This document shows positions 6,742 to 17,470 of a stretch of 64,000 nucleotides of DNA, piece after piece. Position 1 is the first letter of the stretch. Every line of letters begins with the position of its first letter. Under the pieces are notes generated by a model. The model was not told where the DNA came from. It made no database searches and saw nothing but the letters and a program-made list of their open reading frames with translations. The DNA lies in contig NZ_CP090982.1 in the NCBI RefSeq assembly GCF_021513135.1, positions 1 through 64,000 of the forward strand, read 5' to 3'. The translations under genes and the position numbers were made by a program. Origin of the DNA: Vibrio sp. SS-MA-C1-2 (lineage in GTDB: Bacteria > Pseudomonadota > Gammaproteobacteria > Enterobacterales > Vibrionaceae).

Positions 6742-9700
6742 ATGCAATTAGCAAATATGGCTCTTAAACGTAGACTTTTTGTCTATTTTATTACCTTAAT
6801 CTTATCGTTCTCTGGATTAATCGCTTATAACAAACTGGGTAAGCTAGAAGATCCAAGTTTTACTGTTAAAACTGCCGCCATTATTACTATGTACCCAGGA
6901 GCATCAGCTAAAGAAGTTGAAGAGCTGGTAACGGATAAAATAGAAAGTAAACTTCAAGAGATGGGGTCGTTATGGAAACTACGGTCTCTATCCAAACCGG
7001 GTGCATCGATGATTTTTGTCGATTTAAAAGAGGATACGACAAGTCAAGAATTGCCACAGCAATGGGATTTGTTACGCCGTAAAGTTAATGATATTAAATT
7101 AGGCCTCCCAGCATCAGCGCAAATGCAATTAGTTATGGATGAATTCTCTGATGTCTATGGTATTTTATATTCCCTCTCTGGTGATGGTTATAGTGGCGCA
7201 GAGCTAAAGAATTATAGCAAAGAACTACAACGTCGACTCAAAACAGTTGATGGTGTAAAAAAAGTGGTTTTACAAGGCGCTCAACAACAAACGATTGAAA
7301 TTAATATCAGTGATGAAAAACTCAATAGTTATAAACTATCTTCTGCTCAAGTATTAGCGCAACTAGCAAGTCAAAATATGATCATTGATGCCGGTGGATT
7401 CGATCGTAATTTAGAGCGAATTCGTGTCAATGGTAGTGGGGAGCTGTCCAGTTTATCTGATATAAAAAATATTGTTATACGCGGTGGTGTTGGTCCGATT
7501 GGTCAACAGGTTATTCGATTATCTGATATTGCAGATGTTCATTTTTCTTATCAAACACCTGCAGTTACAGCAATGCGTTTTAACGGGTATCCAGGGATCA
7601 CATTAGCGGTCACTCCAAGAGATGGTATTAACGTTGTTGCTATTGGTGAACGCCTAAAACAGACTGTTGCTCAATACCAGCAAGAACTTCCTCTTGGCGT
7701 AAATATCGATACTATCGCTTTCCAGCCAGATGAAGTGCGTGACTCTGTTAATGATTTTGTTATCAACTTATTAGAGTCTATCGCTATTGTTATTGCTGTA
7801 CTTTGGGTCTTTATGGGCTTTCGAAGTGCTGTTGTGGTGGGTAGCAGTTTACTGGTCACGCTGCTGCTTACGTTAGTGACAATGTGGATATTTGGCGTTG
7901 ATTTACAACGTGTATCTATTGGGGCATTTGTTTTAGCATTAGGCTTGCTTGTTGATAATGCCATTGTTATCACGGATATGTACATCAGCAGAATTCGTAA
8001 AGGGGAGTCGATACAACAAGCCGCCACAGAGCCAGCCAAACAAACAGCATGGGCATTACTTGGGGCTACTATCATCGCGATTATGGGCGCTAGCCCTATC
8101 TTGTTCTCACAAACAGATGCAGCGGAATTCGCCGTTTCATTATTCTTTGTGTTAGCTTCATCGCTATTAATCAGCTGGTTAGTCGCAATGACATTAACAC
8201 CAATCTTATGTGCTGATTTAATCAAGCCTGAGCATTTTGATTCAAGTAAAACCGGTAAAACATCCATTATTGCCGACCGTTTCTATCGTGTAGTTAATTA
8301 TGTATTGACTTATCGTTGGACAACAATCTCAATCGCTGTATCTTCATTAGTGTTAGCGGGATTTTTGGCAACGAAATTGATGGTAAACTTTATGCCAGCA
8401 TCTGATCGTCCTATCTTATTTTTAGATTATTGGTTGCCTGCCGGTGGTAAGATTGAAAAAACCTCGGACGATTTGAAAGTTATTGAACAATGGTTATTAA
8501 AACAAGATGGCGTTGAAAATGTCGCAACGTACATTGGCGAGAGCGCACCACGATTTTCTGTTACTGTTGAACCTGAACCTATAGACCCAAGTTATGGCCA
8601 AATTGTCATTAATATTGATGACTTTGATAAAATTGCACCTTTAATCAAAAAAGGCGATGCCTGGTTAGCCACTCAATTCCCTTATGCTGATCCTCGCTTT
8701 AGAGAATTAAAGTTAGCCACAAAAGATAAATTCTCTGTTGAAGCCAGATTTGCAGGTCCTGACCCGCTTGTTTTGAGATCTTTAGCTAATCAAGCCAAAG
8801 ACATTATGGCTCAAAATCCTCATCTTAAATATATCCGAGATGATTGGCGTCAACAAAGTAAGGTATTAAAACCCGAGTTTAATCAAGATAAAGCGCGACG
8901 TGTCGGTATTACCCGTACTGATATGGCAATGGCATTAAAACGCAGTAGTGATGGATTACCCGTTGGTATTTATCGTCAAGGTACTGAACAAATGCCCATT
9001 ATTGTTAAAAAGCCTGAATGGCAAACCCATACATTAGATTCATTGGATACATTACCGGTCACAAGTTTACTCGGTGGATACTCTGTGCCATTGGGACAAG
9101 TCGTTGATGGCTTTCAGTTAGAATGGGAAAACAGTCAAATTTGGCGTCGAGACCGTTTACCTGCTATTACCGTTCAAGCGGGTGTTCAAGATGTTTTTAC
9201 TTCCGTTGCACGTAACGAAATAGCCAAACAAATTGAAGCTATTCAATTACCTCATGGGTACACTATGGACTGGGGGGAGAGTATTATGATGAGCAGCGTG
9301 CGATTAACGATATTTATAGACAATTACCGAAAGCTGCGATAATTATTTTAATTATTATGGTTGCGCTATTTAATAATTTCAAAGCACCATTAACGATTAT
9401 TTTAACATTACCTCTTGGCTTATTAGGGATGGTAGCAGCATTACTCCTAGGAGGGAAACCTTATGGATTCATGGCCTTGGTCGGCTTGGTTTCTTTATCT
9501 GGCATGATCATTAAAAACTGTATTGTTTTGATAGAGCAAATTGCCATTGAGGAAGAAAAAGGACTTTCTCCATTTGAAGCAGTCAGAGAAGCAACATTAG
9601 ACCGTTCATTAGCCATTGTTATGGCAGCAATGACGACGGTGCTTGGCATGGTTCCTTTATGGAATGATACGTTATTTGATAAAATTACGGCAACCATAAT

Positions 9701-9839
9701 TGGTGGACTATCTGTGGCTACATTTGCAACCATCTTAGTGATGCCCGTCATTTATTGTTTGATCTACAAAATTAAAGCACCAAGTAGTGAATCAGAGCCA
9801 GAGTCGACACAAAATCAGCCATTATTAGGAGATAAATAA
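6742..9839 (+). pseudogene. RND efflux pump permease, single frameshift
   Basis: Together the two frames give an inner-membrane proton-driven pump of about 1,030 residues, the normal length for the HAE1-type RND family. The N-terminus (MALKRRLFVYFITLILSFSG) is the first membrane helix. The porter domain follows, then the TM4 motif GLLVDNAIVITDMY with the proton-relay Asp. The frame breaks at a run of six G at 9272-9277. One extra G would restore GYTMDWGGEYYDEQRA, followed by the helices of the second half (VALFNNFKAPLTIILTLPLG, LVGLVSLSGMIIKNCIVLIEQ). The downstream frame from 9357 ends at 9839 and overlaps the next gene. The lesion may be a true mutation, slippage or a base-calling error. 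Confidence 0.88.
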
Positions 9840-11296
9840 TGAAAAATAAAAGCTTAATTGCCTTGTCATTAACCCTAATATTAACCGGTTGTGCCGTAGG
9901 ACCCGATTATCAAAAACCGACTCAAACATTGGATGATAGCTATCAGACATTAGGTGAGGGGTTAACCAATGATACAGCCAAAGAACAATGGTGGCGTCAA
10001 TTTAACGATCCCCTACTTAATCGTTATGTAGACGAAGCATTAAACCAGAATTTAAATTTAAAAATTGCCATGCAGCGAGTGCAAATGGCAGATTCTTATC
10101 GTAAAGTTGTCGCCTCTCAAAAAGTGCCAACCGTTGCATTAGGTGCTGGTTATGGTGGAGGAATGTTTAGTGAGTCAGGCCCCATTGCAGGTCCCTTAGT
10201 CACAGACAATAACCCACTAGGAATGGAGTTAATGGACAGGCAACAAGATGGCTTTAGGGTGGGTGCGGATATTGCGTGGGAAGCAGATATTTTCAAACGT
10301 ATTGATCGTCAGGTTGATTATGCTGAAATACGAAAATCACAAAGCGAAATAGTGACCTACGGTGTGCAATTGATGGTTATCTCTCAAGTTGTTGATAACT
10401 ATATTCAGTTGCGTGGTGCGCAAGAACGACTAGTGGTAGCAGAACAAAATATTGACGATCAGAAACAACTTTTAGCGCGAATTGAAAAGCTAAAAGAAGC
10501 AGGGTTAGCGGGTGACCTTGAGATTGCTCAAGCAAAAGGCCTCTTAGCATCGGTTAAAGCAATTAAACCGATGTTAGAAACGGCAATTGATGTTCATCAA
10601 TACCGTCTCGCGATTATTTTGGCTCAACAGCCACAAGCCCTAAAAGATGAGTTAGCTGTAAAACATTCTCATCCGTTACCTAAAATAGAAGGGTTAATTC
10701 CTGTTGGATTACCCTCTGATTTATTATTACGACGCCCTGATATTCAGTTTGCAGAGCGAGATATGGCAGCAAAAAATGCAAAGCAAGCAATAGCTGTTGC
10801 CAATAAATATCCGCGTTTTTATCTCACTGGATCGCCTGGCACATTAGGGGGTAATTTTGGTGATCTATTTTCTAACGGGAGTGGTTACTGGACAGCAATG
10901 GCCGGCTTTGAATGGACGATTTTTGATGGTGGTCGTAAGAATGCATTAAAAGAGGCGGCAGATGCTGATTTTGTTGCGGCAGAATATCGCTATCAACGCA
11001 GTTGGCTCAATGCCCTTGGTGAAGTTGAGACGCTATTAAGTGCTTATAGTCATAGCCAAGATAGTTTAGTTCAGATCAAAGAGGCACTAGATGCAAGTCA
11101 TTTAGCGAGTGAAAAAGCGCAGTTGCTCTATAAGAGTGGTATGGGGGGCTATATCAGCGTACTTGATGCTCAAAGAACGGAATACTCAATCCGAGATCGT
11201 TATATTGCAAGTCAGGTTAAAGTATCACAAAGTGCAGCTAGTTTATCTCGTGCGCTGGGTGGTGGTTGGAAATATCAACCACCGATGAAAAGTTAA
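9839..11296 (+). CDS. RND efflux outer-membrane factor (TolC/NodT-type lipoprotein)
   Basis: This 485-residue lipoprotein (signal MKNKSLIALSLTLILTGC, cysteine 18) starts inside the stop of the pump gene (TAATG). The family signatures are the early GPDYQKP and QWWRQFNDPLLNRYVDEAL, the long alpha-barrel helices, DLLLRRPDIQFAERDMAAKN in the middle, and FEWTIFDGGRKNALKEAAD in the second half. It would form the trimeric outer-membrane channel for the adaptor and pump upstream. No lesion is seen. A hairpin terminator follows within 25 bp, closing a three-gene operon. Confidence 0.93.
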   Translation: MKNKSLIALSLTLILTGCAVGPDYQKPTQTLDDSYQTLGEGLTNDTAKEQWWRQFNDPLLNRYVDEALNQNLNLKIAMQRVQMADSYRKVVASQKVPTVALGAGYGGGMFSESGPIAGPLVTDNNPLGMELMDRQQDGFRVGADIAWEADIFKRIDRQVDYAEIRKSQSEIVTYGVQLMVISQVVDNYIQLRGAQERLVVAEQNIDDQKQLLARIEKLKEAGLAGDLEIAQAKGLLASVKAIKPMLETAIDVHQYRLAIILAQQPQALKDELAVKHSHPLPKIEGLIPVGLPSDLLLRRPDIQFAERDMAAKNAKQAIAVANKYPRFYLTGSPGTLGGNFGDLFSNGSGYWTAMAGFEWTIFDGGRKNALKEAADADFVAAEYRYQRSWLNALGEVETLLSAYSHSQDSLVQIKEALDASHLASEKAQLLYKSGMGGYISVLDAQRTEYSIRDRYIASQVKVSQSAASLSRALGGGWKYQPPMKS

Positions 11297-11316
11297 ATGT
11301 TACTAATATAAAATTC

Positions 11317-11366
11317 AACGCGATAAAATATCATAATTCTTTCATCAGTTTTATCGCGTTTTTATA
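11317..11366 (+). terminator. Rho-independent terminator of the RND operon
   Basis: AACGCGATAAAA (11317-11328) pairs with TTTTATCGCGTT (11349-11360), a perfect 12-bp stem followed by further T residues. It lies just downstream of the outer-membrane factor gene. Confidence 0.85.
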
Positions 11367-11447
11367 TTTTATCGAAGGTGATTGGAGTTATTACGTGGCG
11401 TCAAGTAAAAGGGGTAATAAAATCAACTACTGTGTCATAAGTTATGA

Positions 11448-11542
11448 TAACTAGGCACTAAAAATTTTTCGGGAATTTTACCATGATGGCACTCATTCAA
11501 TATCAATAAGTTACATTAAGATAACTTTCACACTGCTACTTA
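11448..11542. repeat. 95-bp dispersed repeat, copy R2
   Basis: The length is the same as R1 and the landmarks match: TAACTAGGCACTAAAAA, CGGGAATTTTACCATG, ATATCAATAAG, AGATAACTTTCACACTGC and a CTACTTA end. It stands just past the terminator of the RND operon. Confidence 0.7.
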
Positions 11543-11654
11543 TTACGTTTGAATATACATAAAAAGTTAGTTATTTATTTAGAGCATTGGAAATAGCAAT
11601 GTAAACACTTAAATTTCATTAACTTAAAATATTTTTAATAAGGAAAGGTTTTTC

Positions 11655-11801
11655 ATGTCAGTAGATATTTATATAGCTATATTTTGTATTGTTATTTTCA
11701 CTCCATTTTACTACCTGTGGGTGAGAGAGATTCTCAAATCGATTTATTTGATTGTGTTATTTTATGAAAAAATACAGATGCAAATAATCAATACACAATG
11801 A
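11655..11801 (+). CDS. 48-residue single-pass membrane protein
   Basis: ATG 11655 is preceded by AGGAAAGG at good spacing. The product has one clear hydrophobic helix near the N-terminus (IYIAIFCIVIFTPFYYLWV) and a second, less hydrophobic stretch (SIYLIVLFY). The function is unknown and I do not recognise a family. It lies 244 bp before nhaB in the same direction, with no obvious terminator between them, so co-transcription is possible. It could be a small membrane regulator, or a chance frame with a good ribosome-binding site. Confidence 0.45.
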   Translation: MSVDIYIAIFCIVIFTPFYYLWVREILKSIYLIVLFYEKIQMQIINTQ

Positions 11802-12045
11802 AAAAGTAACAATTTATTGAGAAGTGACTTTTTACACTTCTTATTCCCATGGAAAATATAATAAATAAGATAAATTTATAAATATTGAGTCGGAATGATA
11901 GTTAATAATATAGATATAAGTAATAATCATGAAATCATAACTATTTACTCTGACTATCTTAAACCAACCATTTACTATAACTTATCTATGGATACTTACA
12001 TACAATAAAAATCTTATCATTCTTTTAATTAATTGGTGTGTAATT

Positions 12046-13581
12046 ATGTTTATTTTAGTTATAAAGGCATTATTCAAGAATTTCCTAGGGAAAGCTCCTA
12101 CATATTATAAAATAGCAATCATTTCTTTTTTAATAATAAATCCGGTTGTATATTTTTTTATCAGCCCATTCATTGCTGGTTGGTTATTAGTTTGTGAATT
12201 TATATTTACCTTGGCTATGGCATTAAAATGTTATCCTTTGATTTCCGGTGGGTTACTAGCTATTGAAGCAGTATCTATTGGAATGACAAGTGCTGAACAT
12301 GTTAAACATGAAATCATTAATAATATAGATGTAATATTATTATTAATATTTATGGTGGCAGGGATCTATTTTATAAAATCTTTACTAATGTTTATCTTTA
12401 CAAAGCTAATAATTAACATTAGGTCGAAAATTTATCTTTCGCTTGCATTTTGTTTTTTCTCAGCATTCTTATCAGCATTCTTAGATGCATTAACAGTTAT
12501 TGCTGTCATTATTAGTGTAGCCGTTGGCTTTTATTATGTTTATCATAAAGCAGCAACAAAAAATGAATTTTTGAATAAAAATATTATCCAATCGGAGGAA
12601 ATCAATACCTTAAACCGACAAAGTTTTGACGATTATCGTGCATTTTTACGTAGCTTAATGATGCATGCTTCAATAGGAACAGCATTGGGTGGTGTGACAA
12701 CCATGGTTGGTGAACCACAAAACTTAATAATTGCAAAACAAGTTAATTGGCAATTTGCAGAATTCACCTTACATATGCTGCCTGTTACTTTACCTATTTT
12801 AATGTTTGGGTTACTAACTTGCTTCTTAGTTGAAAAATATAAGTTATTTGGCTATGGCGTTGAATTACCTGAGTATATACATACTTTATTAGTTGAATAT
12901 GATAAAGAAGAAAGCCTACAGAGATCTCTTCAAGATAAGATAAAATTAATTACACAAGCATTGATTGGTTGTTGGTTAATTATTGCCTTAGCTTTACATT
13001 TAGCGACTGCTGGCCTGATTGGCTTAACAGTAATAATTTTAGTAACAACAATGACTGGAATTACGGAAGAGCATGTATTAGGTAAAGCGTTTGAAGAAGC
13101 ACTACCTTTTACTGCATTATTGACAGTTTTCTTTGCTATTGTTTCAGTTATTATTCATTTAGAATTATTTAAGCCAATTATTCATTGGGTCTTGCTTATG
13201 GAAGGTCAGAAACAGCTATCTATGATTTATATTGCTAACGGCTTATTGTCAATGGTCTCTGATAATGTTTTTGTGGGTACTATTTACATTAATGAAATTA
13301 AGAGTGCTTTACAAAACCATATAATATCTCGTGAACAATTTGATTTATTAGCCGTCGCTATCAATGTCGGAACAAATATTCCCTCAATTGCGACACCAAA
13401 TGGACAAGCCGCATTTCTATTTATGTTAACTTCAGCTATTGCACCGCTAATTAAACTATCATATGGAAGAATGATTTATATGGCTTTACCCTACACGATT
13501 GTACTATCATTAGTTGGATTAGTTGCTATTCAATTTTTATCAATATCAACAGATTTACTTTCCTGTATAGGGTTATTATGA
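12046..13581 (+). CDS. nhaB: Sodium/proton antiporter NhaB
   Basis: This 511-residue protein matches the NhaB family along its length (about 513 residues in Escherichia coli). Diagnostic stretches are [20 protein letters not shown] and [21 protein letters not shown] near the N-terminus. In the middle are [20 protein letters not shown] and [20 protein letters not shown]. In the second half are [39 protein letters not shown] and [20 protein letters not shown]. It is a polytopic inner-membrane protein that exchanges Na+ for H+ and supports pH and salt homeostasis, which fits a marine host. The start has a modest ribosome-binding site (GGTGTG). It is monocistronic or follows the small gene at 11655. 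Confidence 0.95.
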   Translation: MFILVIKALFKNFLGKAPTYYKIAIISFLIINPVVYFFISPFIAGWLLVCEFIFTLAMALKCYPLISGGLLAIEAVSIGMTSAEHVKHEIINNIDVILLLIFMVAGIYFIKSLLMFIFTKLIINIRSKIYLSLAFCFFSAFLSAFLDALTVIAVIISVAVGFYYVYHKAATKNEFLNKNIIQSEEINTLNRQSFDDYRAFLRSLMMHASIGTALGGVTTMVGEPQNLIIAKQVNWQFAEFTLHMLPVTLPILMFGLLTCFLVEKYKLFGYGVELPEYIHTLLVEYDKEESLQRSLQDKIKLITQALIGCWLIIALALHLATAGLIGLTVIILVTTMTGITEEHVLGKAFEEALPFTALLTVFFAIVSVIIHLELFKPIIHWVLLMEGQKQLSMIYIANGLLSMVSDNVFVGTIYINEIKSALQNHIISREQFDLLAVAINVGTNIPSIATPNGQAAFLFMLTSAIAPLIKLSYGRMIYMALPYTIVLSLVGLVAIQFLSISTDLLSCIGLL

Positions 13582-13591
13582 TCCTATAAAT

Positions 13592-13675
13592 GTATTTTTA
13601 TCATATTGATGATAAGTGGCTGTGTTAATTTAATATCAATAATTTATATCAAGATAATTTTTATACAGCTACTTA
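13592..13675. repeat. Dispersed repeat, diverged copy R4
   Basis: The right three quarters follow the 95-bp repeat: ATTTTTATCAT, AATATCAATAATTTATATC, AAGATAATTTTTATACAGC and a CTACTTA end. The left tip is not recognisable. It lies just after nhaB. Confidence 0.5.
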
Positions 13676-13827
13676 GTAAAAAGAAATAGAAATTTAATAG
13701 ATTACAAAATAATCTGAATATTAAGTATATTTCCTCTGAGTGAATTACAGTTGCTAGTTTTGCGAAATACGAGCAACCCTCTGTGTTAATAATTTATGAT
13801 TAGCACAAATATCAGATTATAAGGACA

Positions 13828-14519
13828 ATGATTATTCATATGAAAAAAACATCCCCCCTAAGATAAAAAAGATAACACAAGAAGATAATTTTATTTATCT
13901 ATTAATAGCCTTAGTTATAAACTTATTATTAACTACTATTGTTGAACAATTTTATCATGAAAAAGTTAACATAACTCTGTTTTCAATTTTCATTTTACTT
14001 CTATTAACTGTTTTTGGTGTTAATAGGAAAAAACATTGGTATCAAACTACTTACATTATCTTAATTATATTAATGTTTATATCTCATCAATATAATTATA
14101 CAGGAATTTTGAAAAATGATTTCTTATCATTAATAATTATAGCAACATTTATTTGTATAACCATCTTTTCAGCCATTAAACAAGTTTTTTTTTGCAAGGA
14201 AGTGACTGTTAATATTATTCAAGGGTCTATTTGCATTTACTTATTAATTGGATTGTTATGGGCAATTATATTTCTTATCAATATTACATTGGTTCCAAAC
14301 TCATTTCATGGTATAGACGACGTTAACTGGTTAAATAACTTTCCTAAAGCTATTTACTTCAGCTTTGTCACACTTACAAGTACTGGTTATGGTGATATTA
14401 CACCTATATTGCCTATTGTTCGTTTCTTTTCATATATAGAAGCTATTATTAGTCAGTTTTATATTACAATTTTAGTTTCGAGTTTAGTTGCGATTAAGGT
14501 TTCTGATTTATCTAAATAA
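13828..14519 (+). pseudogene. Potassium-channel protein with a frameshift at a C tract
   Basis: The continuous frame from 14073 encodes 148 residues with a final pore unit: a helix (YLLIGLLWAIIFLINITLV), the selectivity filter TLTSTGYGDITP and a last helix. The same frame stays open upstream to about 13859 and encodes three more hydrophobic helices (YLLIALVINLLLTTIV, FSIFILLLLTVFGV). The natural start is ATG 13828 or 13840, after AAGGA. It is joined to this frame only if the run of six C at 13853-13858 had seven. Restored, the protein is about 230 residues of the two-helix-pore (Ion_trans_2) class with extra N-terminal helices. The single-base tract defect may be slippage, real decay or a base-calling error. 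Confidence 0.7.
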
Positions 14520-14604
14520 CTGCTATGTTTTTGATAGTATGAAATTTGAAGGTAACTTCTCTCACTCGAAAAGCTTAAAGAGCATTGTTATAGTTGAAAA
14601 GTTT

Positions 14605-15756
14605 GGCTCTTCAACGTTTTGTGTGGATTTGAGTTAAAATATGCACCTCCTAAATAGACGTCAATATAAGGTCCAGTCACGTTGAGTGCTTCTGATATTT
14701 TTATGCTCGAGTTGGGGCTGAACGTGGGGACTTTACTCCTACCCAGAATGTGGCTTCGCTTGCCCTGCACATAATTTCAAAGAGAAAACATGGCGTCATA
14801 TCAACTTTTTCAGCACCATTGCTATATCACTGCAAAGATACCAGCGTTCACTGCAAAAATCACGAGGTAAGGCTTATTGAAGTGCCTTGGGCAAGACCAG
14901 GTAGTGGCTTTACTTTGCTGTTTAAAGAAGTAACCTTAGCACTGATAAGAGAGATGCCAGTTAACACTGCTGTTAAGTTTATGGAAGTGACGGATAAGCG
15001 GCTTTGGCGAGTGGTGGAACATTACGAGGAGAAAGCTTTATACGACTTGACCTGTCATGCCTCACTCCTTTGGATTTGATGAGACAGCGTCAAAGCGTGG
15101 GCATAATTACGTTACTGTTTTCATCGATATGCGCGTAAAACCTTCCCCGTTGTATTTGCTATGCCAGGAAAAGGAAAGAAAACTGTCATTGAATTGAGCA
15201 TTTTTATAGAAAAGCACGGGGCGAAATATGAGCAAGTCCGTGAAGTCGAGTGTGATATGTCTCCGTCTTTTTAAGTGGTATCAAAGATGAATTTTCGAAA
15301 GCAAATGTCACCTTCGATTGGTTCCATGTTCTGCAGCTATTTATCCGAGCCGTTGATAAGGTTCGAAAAGAGGAAAGAAAGCACAAGCTTTACTTGACCT
15401 AGAGCTATATGCTCTTGAGACAGCAAAAGCTTGGCGAGTGAAAGAAAAGTTACGTTGGATAAGAGAAAACGACACAAGCGGCTCGTTGGCGCCTGACTAA
15501 TTTCATCAAGTTTACACTTGAATAAATAGGCAGTTCAGAAGCTTTAGAGCCAGTAATAAAAGTATTCAGAGAGAATACATCAGTCCTGGACTTCGACCTA
15601 TACTCATGCGCGATTGAAAGATCTGAATAGTTTGTTTCAAGGAGAAAGGCCGAGGGCTCGTGGCTATAGAAATACAATCACGTTCATCACTATGCTCTAC
15701 ATGATAGCGAGCCCTACCGCTGAAATATTGAAATTCACTTGAAACGTCGAAGAGCC
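14605..15756 (+). mobile_element. Degenerate ISL3-family element
   Basis: The left end begins GGCTCTTCAACGTTTTGTG and the right end is the inverted version (ACGTCGAAGAGCC). ISL3-family ends characteristically begin GGCTCTTC. The flanks AAAAGTTT (14597-14604) and AAAAATTT (15757-15764) are 8-bp duplications with one mismatch. The length of 1,152 bp is short for the family, so internal deletion is likely. Confidence 0.85.
14745..15700 (+). pseudogene. ISL3 transposase, multiply frameshifted
   Basis: The transposase can be followed through at least four frames. VRLIEVPWARPGSGFTLLFK and VTDKRLWRVVEHY lie in the frame 14750-15079. GFDETASKRGHNYVTVFID (first catalytic region) comes next. FPVVFAMPGKGKKTVIE, then VECDMSPSF and FDWFHVLQLFIRAVDKV follow in changed frames. 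These are the standard ISL3 landmarks. The N-terminal zinc-finger region is incomplete, the C-terminal part is scrambled and several stops intervene, so it cannot be active. Confidence 0.82.
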
Positions 15757-15905
15757 AAAAATTTTGTCTTGAGAAAGGTAAACCTGTCGCTTTATAGTAC
15801 AGTTACTACATCAGTTCTAAAGAACTTAGTGTAGAGCAAGCAGCGATGGTATAGAGTTAATGTGTTGGATGTTTGATATGGCAATGAATGAAAGTGTATA
15901 TCAGA

Positions 15906-16000
15906 TAAGTAGGCACTAAAAAGTTTTTTGGGATTTTATCATAGTGATGTTCATTAAATATCAAACGTTTACATCAAGATAACTTTCATGCGGCTGCTTA
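15906..16000. repeat. 95-bp dispersed repeat, copy R3
   Basis: It begins TAAGTAGGCACTAAAAA and ends GGCTGCTTA, and is exactly 95 bp like R1 and R2. It shares GGGATTTTATCAT, AAATATCAA and AAGATAACTTTCATGC. It lies between the dead ISL3 element and the LysR gene. Confidence 0.7.
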
Positions 16001-16127
16001 TGAAAAATTACGGTGCAGTTGAACTTGTTTTGCCTACGTTATAATAAAACCCGTAAAATACCCAGATCTATTAGATCTACGATTGCTATATAATGACAAA
16101 TTATAATTATTATCTTTAGGAATCATT

Positions 16128-16994
16128 ATGCGATTAGATGATATAGAAATCTTTCATGTTGTCGTTGAAACGGGAGGATTTACTTCTGCTGCAAATGTAC
16201 TCGACCTCCCAAAATCTAAAGTTTCTAGACGAATCTCACATTTAGAGAATAGTATTGGTACAACGCTCTTTCAGCGAACCACAAGGCATTTATATTTAAC
16301 AGAAAGTGGAGAGCGATATTATCAAAAAACTAAAATTTTAGCCGATGAATTCAGAAAATTAAATGATGAAGTCCATGATAAAAAAAGTAATATAAAAACC
16401 ACCGTACGTTTGCAAATTTTAAATGAAGCCATCGAAATTCTTCCCTCTTTAATCGATTTTCAAGATAAAAACCCAAAAATCAATTTAGATATTACAACCC
16501 ACAGTCAACAACTCCTACTACAGCACACCGGATTCGATCTAGCAATGCGTGTTGGCCCTCAACCAGACTCATCAATGATAGCAAGACCCATTGGCAACTT
16601 TACTCGTGTTATGGTGGCTAGTCCTGAATATATCCAAAAATATGGGCTGCCAAAATCACCATTAGAGTTATCTCAACACAACTGCTTAACGTTTAGAGCC
16701 CCTGATGGCATTCTAGAAAAGCAATGGACTTTAATGGGGAAAGAACCGATTAACATATCAGGCACAATGATCAGTAATAATGCAGAATTGATTAAAAGAG
16801 GAACAATAGCAGGAGAAGGAATTAGCTTTTTACCCGAAATGCTATGTCTTGATGAAATAGAAAAAGGAAACTTGATCAATATTTTTCCACATTTAGAGTC
16901 AAAAAAAGAGACTATTTGGCTGGTATACCCTTCAAAGAAACACATCAACCATGCAACTCGATTATTACTGGATCACCTCGCCACCCACCTATAA
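16128..16994 (+). CDS. LysR-family transcriptional regulator
   Basis: The 288-residue protein has the LysR layout. A winged helix-turn-helix spans residues 1-60 (MRLDDIEIFHVVVETGGFTS, AANVLDLPKSKVSRRISHLE, LFQRTTRHLYLTESGERYY). A linker helix and a periplasmic-binding-like effector domain follow (residues about 90-285; FDLAMRVGPQPDSSMIARPI, GEGISFLPEMLC). It resembles the subgroup that regulates small-molecule or oxidative-stress genes, but the target cannot be read from the sequence. The start has AGGA eight bases upstream. No divergent partner gene is present, since the left neighbour is the repeat and the dead ISL3, so its original target may have been lost. Confidence 0.93.
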   Translation: MRLDDIEIFHVVVETGGFTSAANVLDLPKSKVSRRISHLENSIGTTLFQRTTRHLYLTESGERYYQKTKILADEFRKLNDEVHDKKSNIKTTVRLQILNEAIEILPSLIDFQDKNPKINLDITTHSQQLLLQHTGFDLAMRVGPQPDSSMIARPIGNFTRVMVASPEYIQKYGLPKSPLELSQHNCLTFRAPDGILEKQWTLMGKEPINISGTMISNNAELIKRGTIAGEGISFLPEMLCLDEIEKGNLINIFPHLESKKETIWLVYPSKKHINHATRLLLDHLATHL

Positions 16995-17248
16995 CGAAAT
17001 AAAATAACGGATAGATTTCGAGCTAAAGTTATCAACGAATCGGCTATAACACAGAGAATTATGTTATAAATATGTATCATTGATTACACAGTGTTGCCAT
17101 TAAAAAAACAGTTACCTTTATTAGGTTAATAATACGTTAACAAATCACAATATTAACCACTAAGAGGTATGACCAGGTAATTTCAAGTTCATTTATCGTA
17201 CGAACAAGGGCATAATTATGTGATAAAGTTCAAACTTTTGGATATGTG

Positions 17249-17425
17249 ATGAACAATTTAAAGATAGTACCTTTGTCTCTTGGTTTTAAAATTACAGGAA
17301 ATGATTTTCCAGAGATAAAATTTGCAACGGCATTAGAAGCTAAACTTGTAGTGGATTTGTTACATAAAGGCGTTGACTTGGCCCGAGCATGTCGCTTAGC
17401 CCATATAGAGTCTTATTCCTATTAA
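17249..17425 (+). CDS. 58-residue hypothetical protein
   Basis: The frame starts at ATG 17249 and ends at TAA 17423-17425. The product begins MNNLKIVPLSLGFKITGNDF and has a helical second half (ATALEAKLVVDLLHKGVDLA) that could be a small helix-turn-helix-like segment. No family is recognised. The ribosome-binding site is weak (GATATGTG). It stands 45 bp upstream of another small gene on the same strand, and the two may be co-transcribed. The intergenic DNA before it (16995-17248) shows no further genes. Confidence 0.4.
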   Translation: MNNLKIVPLSLGFKITGNDFPEIKFATALEAKLVVDLLHKGVDLARACRLAHIESYSY

Positions 17426-17470
17426 GGCGTCGCTGAAAATTATCACTAAAAATTATAATAAGGATAAAAA

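Noticed and set aside
7671-8267. 198-codon minus-strand frame inside the RND pump
   Set aside because: It is antisense to a strongly conserved pump region, including the TM4 motif, and so a shadow frame.
11266-11454. 62-codon frame over the end of the outer-membrane factor gene
   Set aside because: It overlaps the gene end and runs through the terminator hairpin. No family or ribosome-binding support.
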